Assembly: GCA_011390335.1 (NCBI GenBank)
Contig: JAABSO010000001.1
Span: forward strand, 1-64,000
Source of the DNA: Desulfotignum sp.
GTDB lineage: Bacteria; Desulfobacterota; Desulfobacteria; Desulfobacterales; Desulfobacteraceae
DNA: 64,000 nt
Direction: 5' to 3'
Shown piece by piece: positions 7,614 to 15,719 of the stretch. The notes beneath the pieces are model-generated. The model was not told the origin of the DNA, ran no database searches, and saw only the letters and a program-made list of their open reading frames with translations. Every line of letters begins with the position of its first letter. Position 1 is the first letter of the stretch. Position numbers and translations under genes: made by a program.

Positions 7614-9811
7614 ATCCGGTGCTGCAAAGCGGGGAATTTCCTGCAGCAGGAAAGGACCAGGTGGGCGGCAAGGCCTGGTGCCTGGCGCAGATCAGCGAAC
7701 TGGGAATATCCATTCCAAAAACATGGTGCGTGCCCTGCGCGGTCTACGAAAACTATATTACCCAGACCCGCCTCAGGGACAGGATCTTTCTTGAAATCAA
7801 CAGAAAGCCTTTTGAACAGATGCGCTGGGAAGAAATATGGGATATAGCCCTGCGCATCCGCAACCAGTTTTTAACCACCCCCCTGCCGTTGGATATCCGG
7901 AAAAACCTGTCAGACCTGATTGAAGCATACTGCGGGGAAAAACCTTTGGCTGTGAGGTCTTCGGCACCGGGGGAGGATGGATCTGCAGCGTCCTTTGCCG
8001 GCCTTCACGAATCCTTTATCAATATTTCCGGCGTTGAAGATATCCTCAAACATATCAAACTGGTGTGGGCATCTCTGTATTCAGATGCGGCGCTGCTGTA
8101 CAGAAAAGAACTGGGCCTGGATATCCAAACCAGCCGGATGGCGGTTGTCATCCAGGAGCTGATCCCCTCAGACAGATCCGGCATCTTTTTCGGGGTAAAC
8201 CCGTCCGATGCAGGAGAATCCGTACTTGAAGCAGTGTACGGCCTGAATCAGGCACTGGTGGACGGGGACATAGCCCCGGACCGGTGGCATTTGAGCCGGT
8301 CATCCGGGAGGATTATCAGGCACGAAAGCCCGGTCCGGGACCGCTGTGCCGTTGTCGTTCCAGGCGGGGTTTCTTTTACCGAACTTACGGCGGATTTGGT
8401 CCAGACACCGCCGCTGAACGACCGGGAAGTCCGCAGGATATGGGAAACCGGAAAGCAGCTGGAAACCCTTTTCGGCAGGCCCCAGGACGTGGAATGGACA
8501 TTTTTACATGACCGGCTCATCATCCTCCAGTCCCGGCCCATCACCAGCACAGGGTTTACTGATACGGATGAAAAGCGCACCTGGTATCTGACCCTGCACA
8601 GAAGTTATGAGAATTTACAGGTCCTGCATGAAAAAATCACCCGGGACCTGATCCCTGAGATGATCGCCGCGGCCGACAGACTGGGCAGCAAGCCTCTTGC
8701 AGACCTGTCTGCCGAAGATCTGTGCCGGGAAATAGAAGAAAGGCAAAAGATCTATGACCACTGGGTGTCTGTGTACTGGGCTGATTTTATCCCCTTTGCC
8801 CACGGGATAAGGTTGTTCGGCCAGGTATACAATGATGCGGTGACACCCGAAGATCCCTACGAATTCATGGCCCTGCTGGAGAAAACCGGGCTCAAAAGTA
8901 TGGAGAGAAACCAGCTTCTTGAAAACCTGGCAGACATGATCCGCAGTGATGCCGGATTGAAAACCCAGCTTGAAAATGACCTTGCGCCTGGACCGGATCA
9001 CCCCTTCAGCCACCTGCTGGACACATTTATTGCCCAGTTCGGGGATCTGTCCTGTACCACCGGCAGCGGCAGCGAATGCCAGTATGGAGAGCTTGCCGTT
9101 ATCCGGCTGCTGATGGAATTTGCCCGCCGGCCTGCCGCGGCCGGATCCGGCATACCGCATCAGCGCGATACCGCCGCACTGAAGGAACGGTATATGGCAA
9201 GCTTTCCTGCGCACCGCCGGGAGTTTGCAGAAGACCTGCTGCACCTGGGCAGGGAAAGTTACCGACTCAGGGATGATGACAATATCTATCTGGGCCGGAT
9301 AGAAACCCGGCTTTTCGAGGCGGTTCAGGAGGGCCAGCGCAGACTGGGCGATCCCGCCACAGCCAAAAAGGACCGGGACATGCTTGCCAGATTTCCTGCA
9401 CTCAGTGCTGCACCGGCGGCCCCAAAGCAGACAGATGCACCTGCAGCAGATGAAACCGCTGCCCAGCGGTGGTTCCGGTCGCGCCAGATTGTCGGTCAGC
9501 CGGCAGGGCCGGGAATTGCCACCGGCACAGCAAGACTGGTGAAAAATCCCCAGGACCTGTTGTCATTCAAACAGGGCGAGATCCTGGTATGTCAGGGGGT
9601 TGATCCGAACATGACATTTGTGATTCCCCTGGCATCTGCCGTTGTGGAGGAACGCGGCGGCATGCTCATCCATGGCGCCATTATTGCCAGGGAATACGGA
9701 CTGCCCTGCATCACCGGTGCGCCGCATGCCATGCAGCTGATCCAGGACGGCAACCGGATAACCGTTGACGGCTATCTGGGAATTATCACCAGCCACACAA
9801 AAGGGTTATGA
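7610..9811 (+). CDS. PEP-synthase-related dikinase with rifampin-phosphotransferase-like domain order
   Basis: This 733-aa enzyme is predicted to transfer phosphate from ATP to a small molecule through a phosphohistidine. Residues 1 to about 312 form the PPDK-type ATP-grasp domain (VGGKAW near 18-23, LAVRSSAPGEDGSAASFAG at 113-131, and QDVEWTF...LQSRPI near 290-310). The middle (about 325-620) is a helical domain with no PEP/pyruvate TIM barrel. The swivelling His domain is at the C-terminus, with GGMLIHGAIIAREYGLPCITG and the likely phospho-His at residue 688. This ATP-grasp, substrate domain, His domain order is that of rifampin phosphotransferases and related enzymes. PEP synthase proper has the His domain in the middle. 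The gene overlaps the PPOX gene by 4 bp. The substrate is unknown; rifampin resistance should not be assumed. Confidence 0.8.
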   Translation: MNPVLQSGEFPAAGKDQVGGKAWCLAQISELGISIPKTWCVPCAVYENYITQTRLRDRIFLEINRKPFEQMRWEEIWDIALRIRNQFLTTPLPLDIRKNLSDLIEAYCGEKPLAVRSSAPGEDGSAASFAGLHESFINISGVEDILKHIKLVWASLYSDAALLYRKELGLDIQTSRMAVVIQELIPSDRSGIFFGVNPSDAGESVLEAVYGLNQALVDGDIAPDRWHLSRSSGRIIRHESPVRDRCAVVVPGGVSFTELTADLVQTPPLNDREVRRIWETGKQLETLFGRPQDVEWTFLHDRLIILQSRPITSTGFTDTDEKRTWYLTLHRSYENLQVLHEKITRDLIPEMIAAADRLGSKPLADLSAEDLCREIEERQKIYDHWVSVYWADFIPFAHGIRLFGQVYNDAVTPEDPYEFMALLEKTGLKSMERNQLLENLADMIRSDAGLKTQLENDLAPGPDHPFSHLLDTFIAQFGDLSCTTGSGSECQYGELAVIRLLMEFARRPAAAGSGIPHQRDTAALKERYMASFPAHRREFAEDLLHLGRESYRLRDDDNIYLGRIETRLFEAVQEGQRRLGDPATAKKDRDMLARFPALSAAPAAPKQTDAPAADETAAQRWFRSRQIVGQPAGPGIATGTARLVKNPQDLLSFKQGEILVCQGVDPNMTFVIPLASAVVEERGGMLIHGAIIAREYGLPCITGAPHAMQLIQDGNRITVDGYLGIITSHTKGL

Positions 9812-9862
9812 TCAGGAGGGGTGCTGCTCCCGGCGCGCGATTTTTTTGCCGAGATTAGTACC
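9812..9862 (-). pseudogene. C-terminal remnant of an MFS transporter gene
   Basis: Read leftward, this short frame ends LGKKIARREQHPS and stops at 9812-9814. The intact MFS gene at 11482 ends LRKIAHREQQPS. The DNA at 9811-9847 matches 11481-11517 in the same orientation at roughly 31 of 36 positions by eye. The remnant starts immediately after the dikinase stop codon. It is either the tail of a lost paralogue or a duplicated segment of the neighbour. Confidence 0.5.
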
Positions 9863-10034
9863 TGAGTAGTAATCTTTTTTCTGATTTGCCATGTTACAAA
9901 TTTGACTCAATGCTTTGTTTTCGTGTCAGTCAGATATATAAAAAATATGCAAGATCACGGCCGACATGCAGACCAAAATGGGTGGCAGGAAGGCTGAAAT
10001 GATGGAGAAGCTGCAACACTCCGTGTAACTGTGG

Positions 10035-10455
10035 TTAAACCGATGAATGCTGATCACGCCGGACGTCACCCTGTATTTTGGCGGGAATATCGGGGAGATC
10101 CTTGCCATGGAGCCGGAAGCGACCTGGAAAAAAAGGTGCGGACCTGACTGAAGGTGGTTTCGGAAAGCTGGATGGTACCGGGTTCCGCAAGGCTTTCCAT
10201 CCGGGCGGCCAGGTTGGTGGTGTCCCCCACTGCAGTATAATCCATGCGCAGATCATCTCCGATGGCACCCACCACCACGGGGCCGGAATTCAGGCCGATA
10301 CGCAATTTGAAGGCCACACCGAATTCATCTTTTACCCTGCGGCTGTAGTCCAGCAATGCGGCCTGTACGCCCAGAGCAGCACTGCAGGCCCGCTGGGCAT
10401 GATGCTCATGGGCAAGCGGGGCACCGAGCTTTTGGCAACTTTCATCTGAAGTCAT
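10035..10455 (-). pseudogene. Class III adenylate/guanylate cyclase fragment
   Basis: The leftward frame contains LGAPLAHEHHAQRAC, then FKLRIGLNSGPVVVGAIGDD and MDYTAVGDTTNLAARM. These are hallmark blocks of class III nucleotide cyclase domains, particularly those fused to AAA ATPases. The first half of the catalytic domain, with the metal-binding aspartates, is absent. After SLAEPGTIQLSETTF the sequence shifts frame: the family-like continuation GKDLPDIPAKIQG is in the next frame, while the original frame ends at 10066. A fragment with a missing head and a frameshift cannot be an active cyclase. It lies in a cluster of gene debris. Confidence 0.7.
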
Positions 10456-10478
10456 GTCCGTGGCCGGGGATCATGCCG

Positions 10479-10679
10479 TCAGTATATAGGTTTGCCGGAA
10501 ACCGGGTGAAGCTCTACCAGCACCGGGGTGTGGTAGACCGCTTGGATGAAGGCCGGGGTGATCACCCGTTCCGGGGGGCCGGCCCGGAAAATGGTGCCGT
10601 CGGGGTGGAGACCGTGGCCCGGCAGACAGACCACCGGGCGTTGAAGCACCGGATCAGGAACTGACAGCCGTGCAGGCTG
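10479..10679 (-). pseudogene. C-terminal remnant of an FecE/BtuD-type ABC transporter ATPase
   Basis: A leftward frame of about 67 codons without a start codon ends DGTIFRAGPPERVITP, AFIQAVYHTPVLVELH, PVSGKPIY and stop (10479-10481). This matches the extreme C-terminus of ATP-binding proteins of siderophore, heme and cobalamin importers (pattern G.I...G.P..V.T...I..VY...V.V..HP.SG.P). The Walker A, signature and Walker B parts are missing. A stop codon at 10680-10682 bounds the frame upstream. Together with the cyclase fragment it marks a zone of decayed genes ahead of higBA. Confidence 0.6.
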
Positions 10680-10707
10680 TTAAGAGCCTGATCACGTCAT
10701 CGGCAGA

Positions 10708-11109
10708 CTAAATAAACACCACAGGAGAAACCCCGAACCGCCGGCCCAGGGCCTTCACCTGCCGGGTGTTCAGCCTGCGCTTTCCACTTAAAATTTCAGA
10801 GACAACCCCCTGGCTGCCGATTTCCGGCAGATCTCCCTGCCTGACACCGTGTTCCTGAATTAAATAATTCAGGACATCCGCCGGCGATCCCTCGGGGTCC
10901 GGCAGGTTGGCAGCTTCATAGGTTTCCACCAGACTGCCGACGGTCTCGATCAGAGACGCCAGCGGGTGCCCTTCATCCTCTCCGACTTCCTCCAGAAGAC
11001 TGTCAAGAAAAGATACCTGCCGGTCATATTCTGCTTCTGAATGGGCCACGGCAAAGATGATTTTAATATCCGGCCATATCCGGATAATGTCATTCGTTTC
11101 CTGTAACAT
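10708..11109 (-). CDS. higA: HigA-type antitoxin with C-terminal HTH
   Basis: This is the antitoxin of a HigBA module, about 133 aa. The C-terminal part (ADVLNYLIQEHGVRQGDLPEIGSQGVVSEILSGKRRLNTRQVKALGRRFGVSP) is a helix-turn-helix domain of the HigA/XRE class that binds DNA, and the N-terminal part would neutralise HigB. The start is the ATG at 11109, which overlaps the toxin stop codon (TGATG) and is preceded by GGAGGAAAGG. An in-frame ATG at 11124 lies within that ribosome binding site and is rejected. Order is toxin first, antitoxin second, as typical for higBA. A palindrome at 11410-11426 upstream of the toxin is the likely binding site for autoregulation. A degraded copy of this gene's 3' end exists at 48474-48544. 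Confidence 0.85.
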   Translation of the reverse strand: MLQETNDIIRIWPDIKIIFAVAHSEAEYDRQVSFLDSLLEEVGEDEGHPLASLIETVGSLVETYEAANLPDPEGSPADVLNYLIQEHGVRQGDLPEIGSQGVVSEILSGKRRLNTRQVKALGRRFGVSPVVFI

Positions 11110-11399
11110 CAGCCTTTCCTCCATTTGTTTTTGTCATACTCTTTGTGCGTCAGTACATGCCGGATATACAGCCTCTGTGTGTTGTAATGAACAGCCGCAA
11201 TAAGCCGAACCTTGTTCCCGCCGATATTAAACACGGTAAATCCATCCACCTGGTCAGCACTCGGAAAAATGCTGCTCACTTCTGCGAAGTTGCCGAATCC
11301 GGTATGCTTCACAATTCGGTACCAGGCATCCAGGGCGGTGGCACATTCCGGGTGCTTTTCAGCAAAATCCAATATTTTTTTCCGTGTTATGATGTGCAT
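11109..11399 (-). CDS. higB: HigB-type mRNA interferase toxin
   Basis: This 96-aa toxin is of the HigB family that cleaves mRNA on the ribosome (RelE-like fold). The N-terminus MHIITRKKILDFAEKHPECATALDAWYRIV and the C-terminal block VRLIAAVHYNTQRLYIRHVLTHKEYDKNKWRKG are characteristic: the conserved basic residues and the HVLTHKEYD..KW ending are intact, so the toxin is probably active. It is the first gene of the module and overlaps the antitoxin gene by the TGATG junction. The promoter should lie in 11400-11440, where a short palindrome is found. The surroundings are gene debris, as is common for mobile toxin-antitoxin modules. Confidence 0.9.
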   Translation of the reverse strand: MHIITRKKILDFAEKHPECATALDAWYRIVKHTGFGNFAEVSSIFPSADQVDGFTVFNIGGNKVRLIAAVHYNTQRLYIRHVLTHKEYDKNKWRKG

Positions 11400-11409
11400 G
11401 TCTTGTTAA

Positions 11410-11426
11410 TATCTCAATATGAGATA
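11410..11426. promoter_or_regulatory. Probable HigA operator palindrome
   Basis: TATCTCA-ATA-TGAGATA is a perfect 7-bp inverted repeat with a 3-base centre, 11 bp upstream of the higB start codon. Its position and size fit an autoregulatory operator bound by the HigA HTH domain. The function is inferred from position. Confidence 0.55.
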
Positions 11427-11481
11427 CATATCAAACATTTTTTGCAAAATAATCCGATTTTCCAGTACAACGGGGATATTA

Positions 11482-12858
11482 TCAGGAAGGCTGCTGCTCC
11501 CTGTGCGCGATTTTTCTTAGAATCTGGATATGCTTTTCCTCTGAAATCGGATAAAAGCTGATGATGGCGATGGAAACGACATTGCACAGGCAGGGCACCA
11601 GGGCATACAACACCCGGAGCATGAAAACCGTGGATGGGGTCTGTTCCACGTTGGGGCTGTATCCGGTAGTGCCTAAAAGCAGCAGCCCGATGCCGATACC
11701 CAGGGCAGCAGACAGCTTCTTGGCGATGGACCACAGCCCGATGTACCGCCCCTCCCGGCGCTGCCCTGTCAACAGCTGGTCATAGTCGATCACATCGGCC
11801 TGGATGGCGGACGGCAGTGCCAGTCCGGCGCCGAACCCGATCCCGGACAGAAACACCAGCATCCCGTATATACCGGCATCTCCCGGACCCAGAAAGAACA
11901 CACCGCTGAAGGCGCCGGTGTTAATGACCATGGATATGATCCAGGCGCTTTTTTTGCCGATTTTCCGGGAAACTGCAATCCACAGCGGCAGAAATACAAT
12001 ACCGGTCAAAAAATAAATCAGCAGGAATATTTCTGCATTCCGAACCTGGAGCACATATTCCACATAATACAGGATCAGGGTTGCCGGAAGGTTGCTGCCC
12101 AGTGCGCTGATGGTGTACCCGGCAATCAGAATCATAAACGGGCGGTTTTTAAACACATCTGAAAACCCTTTGAGCAGGTTGTCTGTTGCATGGCGGGTGA
12201 ATTTTTCTTTGATCCTGAAGATGCAGACCAGTGAAAATAAAACGATCATGGGCGCAAATATATACGCCATGATGGAAAACCGCTCCTTTTCCGTGGGTAC
12301 CATGCCAAAGAAGGGCATTGCCGCATCGATAAGGACAGGGGCTGCAGCGGCCAGCAGCGTACCCAGGATCAGAAAACCGTCCCTGACGGAAAACAGCACC
12401 GTTCTTTCATGGTAGTCGGTTGTCATTTCAGGCCCGAGAGACTCATAGGGTATGGTGATCAGGGTCCAGAAAAAAAACAGGGCAAACAGCCAGAACCCGA
12501 AGTACAGGGTCATCTCTTCACCCGGCAACTCGGGCGGCTGGAACAAAAACAAAATGGATACGGCCAGTCCCAGCGCCCCGCCGGCGATATAGGGCCTGCG
12601 TCTGCCGAATACACTTGACGTCCTGTCGGACACATAGCCGATAACCGGATCGGTCACTGCATCAAACAGCCGCACTGCCATCAGCAGAACCCCCACTGTG
12701 GATATGCCCACCCCTATGGTGTCCGTGTAAAATTTTGGCAGAAAAACATAGACGGGGATCCCGATCACCGCCAGAGACAGGGCAGGCAGTGCATAGGCAA
12801 AGGTATCCCCCCATGATACCTGCCGGCGGCTGCCGCTAATGGTTGTCTTTTTCATCAT
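11482..12858 (-). CDS. MFS transporter of the GPH (MelB-like) cation symporter family
   Basis: This 458-aa inner-membrane transporter has about 12 predicted helices. The GPH hallmarks are present: VRLFDAVTDPVIGYVSDRT, with the conserved Asp pair in helix II and the following loop, and FGRRRPYI in the first cytoplasmic loop. These features suggest cation-coupled symport, classically of glycosides, but the lipid-related neighbours make a sugar substrate doubtful. Two ATG codons start the frame (12858 and 12855); the first overlaps the stop of the chalcone-isomerase-like gene (ATGA). The gene is last of a leftward three-gene operon starting at 14555. Its 3' end is echoed at 9811-9847. Confidence 0.85.
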   Translation of the reverse strand: MMKKTTISGSRRQVSWGDTFAYALPALSLAVIGIPVYVFLPKFYTDTIGVGISTVGVLLMAVRLFDAVTDPVIGYVSDRTSSVFGRRRPYIAGGALGLAVSILFLFQPPELPGEEMTLYFGFWLFALFFFWTLITIPYESLGPEMTTDYHERTVLFSVRDGFLILGTLLAAAAPVLIDAAMPFFGMVPTEKERFSIMAYIFAPMIVLFSLVCIFRIKEKFTRHATDNLLKGFSDVFKNRPFMILIAGYTISALGSNLPATLILYYVEYVLQVRNAEIFLLIYFLTGIVFLPLWIAVSRKIGKKSAWIISMVINTGAFSGVFFLGPGDAGIYGMLVFLSGIGFGAGLALPSAIQADVIDYDQLLTGQRREGRYIGLWSIAKKLSAALGIGIGLLLLGTTGYSPNVEQTPSTVFMLRVLYALVPCLCNVVSIAIISFYPISEEKHIQILRKIAHREQQPS

Positions 12859-13436
12859 TTTTTTCCGAGCAGCCTGTCCCGGAACCCTTTGTCTATGGGA
12901 TCAGCCCCTATCCAGATGGAAAACACGGCCCGTGAAAATTCTGCGCCCTCTATGGTGCCGAGAGAGCTGCCGTTCAAGGTCAGGATGGTGCCCTCGCCCG
13001 GGATATAGGTCAATGCATACCGGTCTTTGGGCACCACATCTTTGTACAACCGGTTCAGGGCGGCGATATTGGGCATAAGGCGCTGGAAAACCGCATCACT
13101 GACAGAATCTCTGATCTTTTTTTCGGTTGCTTCGGCAAAATCATCTGCAGATATGGCAACGCGGTATTCCAGCACCAGGTGCCTGGGAATATCCTCCAGT
13201 GCCCGGGAGCCGTCTGCTGTTTCCGGAAGATACAGTGCACCAGTATAGGCTTCTATGAAATACAGGTATCTGAGCAGCGCCGCCCCCTGCAGGTGAAGGC
13301 GTGTCCGGTTCACTGTCACTGTATTGGAAAATGCAGTGCCGTCCACCATGGTGACCGCTGCATGTACTGTTCCATATACAGACAAAACCATGCAGGCCCA
13401 TGCAGTAGCAACCAGTGTATTTCGCTGAATGGTCAT
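12855..13436 (-). CDS. Exported chalcone-isomerase-like protein
   Basis: This 193-aa protein has a signal peptide (about residues 1-26, ending TVHA) followed by a chalcone-isomerase-like domain. Typical features are VDGTAFSNTVTVNRTRLHLQGAALLRYLYFIEAYTGALYLPE near the N-terminus, then an IPRHLVLEYRVAISADDFAEAT block and TLTLNG-like strands (TILTLNGSSLG). Bacterial members are periplasmic, lack proven isomerase activity, and may bind fatty acids. The gene overlaps the MFS gene by 4 bp and follows the SDR gene by 27 bp. Such proteins are often found with SDR and MFS genes in clusters thought to modify membrane lipids; that link is inferred from general knowledge of such clusters. Confidence 0.8.
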   Translation of the reverse strand: MTIQRNTLVATAWACMVLSVYGTVHAAVTMVDGTAFSNTVTVNRTRLHLQGAALLRYLYFIEAYTGALYLPETADGSRALEDIPRHLVLEYRVAISADDFAEATEKKIRDSVSDAVFQRLMPNIAALNRLYKDVVPKDRYALTYIPGEGTILTLNGSSLGTIEGAEFSRAVFSIWIGADPIDKGFRDRLLGKK

Positions 13437-13463
13437 TGGATACCCGGTTTCCTTTCCTGCACC

Positions 13464-14555
13464 CTAATCACGCAGCTGTGAAATCATATCCTGTAGTTTT
13501 TGCCACAATGCCTGTCTGTCTTTTTCAGACTCCCCTGTACCCGGGAAGACCACAGTTTCATGGGGCCGCCTGTCCAGCCAGAACCGGCCGGTGGAGTGCC
13601 CGGCTTTTTCTGAAACCGCCAGCCAGACAATGGTGTCGGCACCCTGATCAGGTGTTCTCAGAATGCGGTTCACCAACGCATGGAACTCTGGAAGCGATCG
13701 TTCAATACCCGGTGTATCCACCCAGCCCGGATGCATGGCATGAACGGTTATCCCGTCTTTTTGCAGCTGCGCTGCCCAGATTTGGGTGAGTATGACAACC
13801 CCCCTTTTGGCCCGGGCATATGCCTTTGCCCCGTTATAAGGTTCCTGGCTGTTTTCCAGATCATCCACAGCGATCTTCTGGGTATACATGCCACCGGAGG
13901 CCACATTGATAATCCTGGCACCGGGAGAACGGGAAAGGGATTTCTTCAAAAGTTCTGTCAGATAAAAGCCCCCCAGCAGATCTGTGGCAAACGTCTGTTC
14001 AAATCCTTCAGAAGTTTCTCTGCGCTCATTGAACAAAGCCCCTGCATTGTTGATCAGGATATCAATAGATATCTTTGTGTCCTGAAGCTTTTTTGCCACC
14101 TGTTTAATGTCCTGCATCAGGCCCAGGTCCGCCAGCAGATAATCCACATGGGGATTGCCGGTCTTTTCCACGATTTCCTGCTGCACCTGCTGCGCTTTTT
14201 TTTCGTTCCTGGCAATAATCGTCAGAAACGCTTTTTTTTCTGCAAGCTGGAAGCCCGCAGCTTTTCCAATACCGGAGGTTCCCCCTGTCAGCACCACTTT
14301 TCTGCCGTAAAGGGTCCCGGCCGGTTCTGTCCAGAACCGCCGGGCCAGCGCATACCCGAACCGGCTGAACAGCAGCATTCCAGGCAGGATGGCATGGTCT
14401 GCCAGATAATCCAGCCAGCTGGTACCGGACCGGAACAACCCTTTTACTTCTGCAGTTTTTTTCGTGTTCTCCGTATGATGAACAGATCCGAAATCTGATT
14501 TGCCTGCCTGTTTTCTCATGGCTTGTTTGCGTTTTTCCACAGGACCGCCTTTCAT
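13464..14555 (-). CDS. SDR-family oxidoreductase (protochlorophyllide-reductase/WWOX-like)
   Basis: This 363-aa short-chain dehydrogenase has about 75 residues ahead of the Rossmann domain. The cofactor motif TGGTSGIG, NNAGALF and the active-site elements VASGGMY and YARAK (Tyr and Lys) are all present, so activity is expected. The overall pattern (LADLGLMQDIKQ, then FATDLLGGFYLTELL) is that of the retinol/protochlorophyllide-reductase-like subgroup. The N-terminal extension is basic with one hydrophobic stretch (LPGMLLFSRFGYALA), which could associate with the membrane. It is the first gene of the operon with the chalcone-isomerase-like and MFS genes. The substrate may be a lipid aldehyde or ketone; this is a guess from context. 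Confidence 0.85.
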   Translation of the reverse strand: MKGGPVEKRKQAMRKQAGKSDFGSVHHTENTKKTAEVKGLFRSGTSWLDYLADHAILPGMLLFSRFGYALARRFWTEPAGTLYGRKVVLTGGTSGIGKAAGFQLAEKKAFLTIIARNEKKAQQVQQEIVEKTGNPHVDYLLADLGLMQDIKQVAKKLQDTKISIDILINNAGALFNERRETSEGFEQTFATDLLGGFYLTELLKKSLSRSPGARIINVASGGMYTQKIAVDDLENSQEPYNGAKAYARAKRGVVILTQIWAAQLQKDGITVHAMHPGWVDTPGIERSLPEFHALVNRILRTPDQGADTIVWLAVSEKAGHSTGRFWLDRRPHETVVFPGTGESEKDRQALWQKLQDMISQLRD

Positions 14556-14670
14556 TATATCTAGTTTTACATATAACTTATAATGGACACGTTTTTTCAG
14601 ACTTCAATACCGGGAAAAAATGCTTATACTGTTTTGGCTTGAAACCTATAAACAATCCGGGGGGACTGGG

Positions 14671-15582
14671 ATGATACGATTCGGACTTTGCTGCATATTC
14701 AGGGAACACCCTGTAACCTTTCGCAAAACCACTGCAAAATACCATGCCCGGTTTTCCGAAGATGAACGCAGAAACCGCCTGGCCCAACTATGTGCCGGCA
14801 ATGCGGAAAGTCTGCGAAAAGCCCTGGTGTTCTGCAGGGAAAACAAAATCGGATCCTTCCGGATAAACAGCCAGATCCTTCCTTTGAAAACCCATCCGGA
14901 TACGGGGTATGATATTTTCGACCTTCCCGGTGCAGAGAGTATCGTTGCAGCATTCAGAGCCTGCGGTGCATTTTCCCTGAAACATGATATCAGAACCACC
15001 TTCCACCCGGACCAGTTCATTATTTTGTCATCTCCAAATCCGGATGTGGTCCGAAGGTCCGTGGCAGATCTGGTCTACCAGGCCCAGGTGGCAGAATGGG
15101 TGAATGCCGATGTTATAAACATCCATGCCGGCGGGGTATACGGAGATAAGCAATCAGCCATTTCCCGCCTGGCGGAAACCATTGAAGCACTGCCGGACCC
15201 GGTCAGAAAAAGACTGACCCTTGAAAATGACGACAGAAGCTATACACCACAGGACCTTATTCCCGTGTGCAGAGACCTGAAAATTCCCCTGGTGTATGAC
15301 GTGCACCACCACCGGTGTCTTCCGGACGGTCTGTCAATTGCAGCGGCCACAGAACAAAGCCTGAAAACATGGGACCGGGAGCCCCTGTTTCACATATCCT
15401 CTCCCAAAGACGGCTGGTCCGGGCCAAATCCCAGGAAGCACCACGATTATTTAGACATCCATGACCTGCCCGAAAACTGGCTGTCCCTGGATATTACTGT
15501 AGAAGTAGAGGCAAAGGCCAAAGAACTGGCCATAAAAAAATTGATGGCAGATCTGCAAATGATCCAGCCAGATACACCATAA
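14671..15582 (+). CDS. uvsE: UV damage endonuclease UvdE/UvsE
   Basis: This DNA repair enzyme of about 303 aa is predicted to nick DNA 5' of UV photoproducts. The TIM-barrel pattern is clear: MIRFGLCCIF at the start, FRINSQILPL, DIRTTFHPDQFIILSSP, INIHAGGVYGDK, LTLENDDRSY and LVYDVHHHRCLP. These supply the His, Glu and Asp metal ligands of the family. The chosen start at 14671 gives the usual N-terminus and has GGGGGACTGGG just ahead; an in-frame ATG at 14620 would add 17 atypical residues. It is a single gene, transcribed divergently from the SDR operon and convergent with the glutaredoxin-like gene. A palindrome downstream may end transcription. Confidence 0.92.
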   Translation: MIRFGLCCIFREHPVTFRKTTAKYHARFSEDERRNRLAQLCAGNAESLRKALVFCRENKIGSFRINSQILPLKTHPDTGYDIFDLPGAESIVAAFRACGAFSLKHDIRTTFHPDQFIILSSPNPDVVRRSVADLVYQAQVAEWVNADVINIHAGGVYGDKQSAISRLAETIEALPDPVRKRLTLENDDRSYTPQDLIPVCRDLKIPLVYDVHHHRCLPDGLSIAAATEQSLKTWDREPLFHISSPKDGWSGPNPRKHHDYLDIHDLPENWLSLDITVEVEAKAKELAIKKLMADLQMIQPDTP

Positions 15583-15640
15583 CGCTGGTATCACGGGAAA
15601 GATCCGTCTGAAAAACGGCTGGTGCCGCCCACCTTGAAAT

Positions 15641-15664
15641 TTTGATCCAGACGTCTGGATCAAA
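15641..15664. terminator. Perfect 24-bp palindrome between convergent genes
   Basis: TTTGATCCAGAC and GTCTGGATCAAA abut to form a 24-bp perfect dyad, 58 bp after uvsE and 56 bp before the stop of the leftward gene. As RNA it can fold with a 10-bp stem and 4-base loop on either strand; there is no strong adjacent T-run (TTTTT appears at 15671-15675). A bidirectional terminator is the simplest reading; a protein-binding site is possible. Confidence 0.45.
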
Positions 15665-15719
15665 TCAGCTTTTTGGGTATGCCTTCAGCCAGCCGGGATG
15701 GGATCCCCCAATTCCGCCA

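Noticed and set aside
15647..15658. AGACGTCT core resembling a MetJ box
   Set aside because: MetJ is known from gammaproteobacteria, no methionine gene is near, and only a single box is present.
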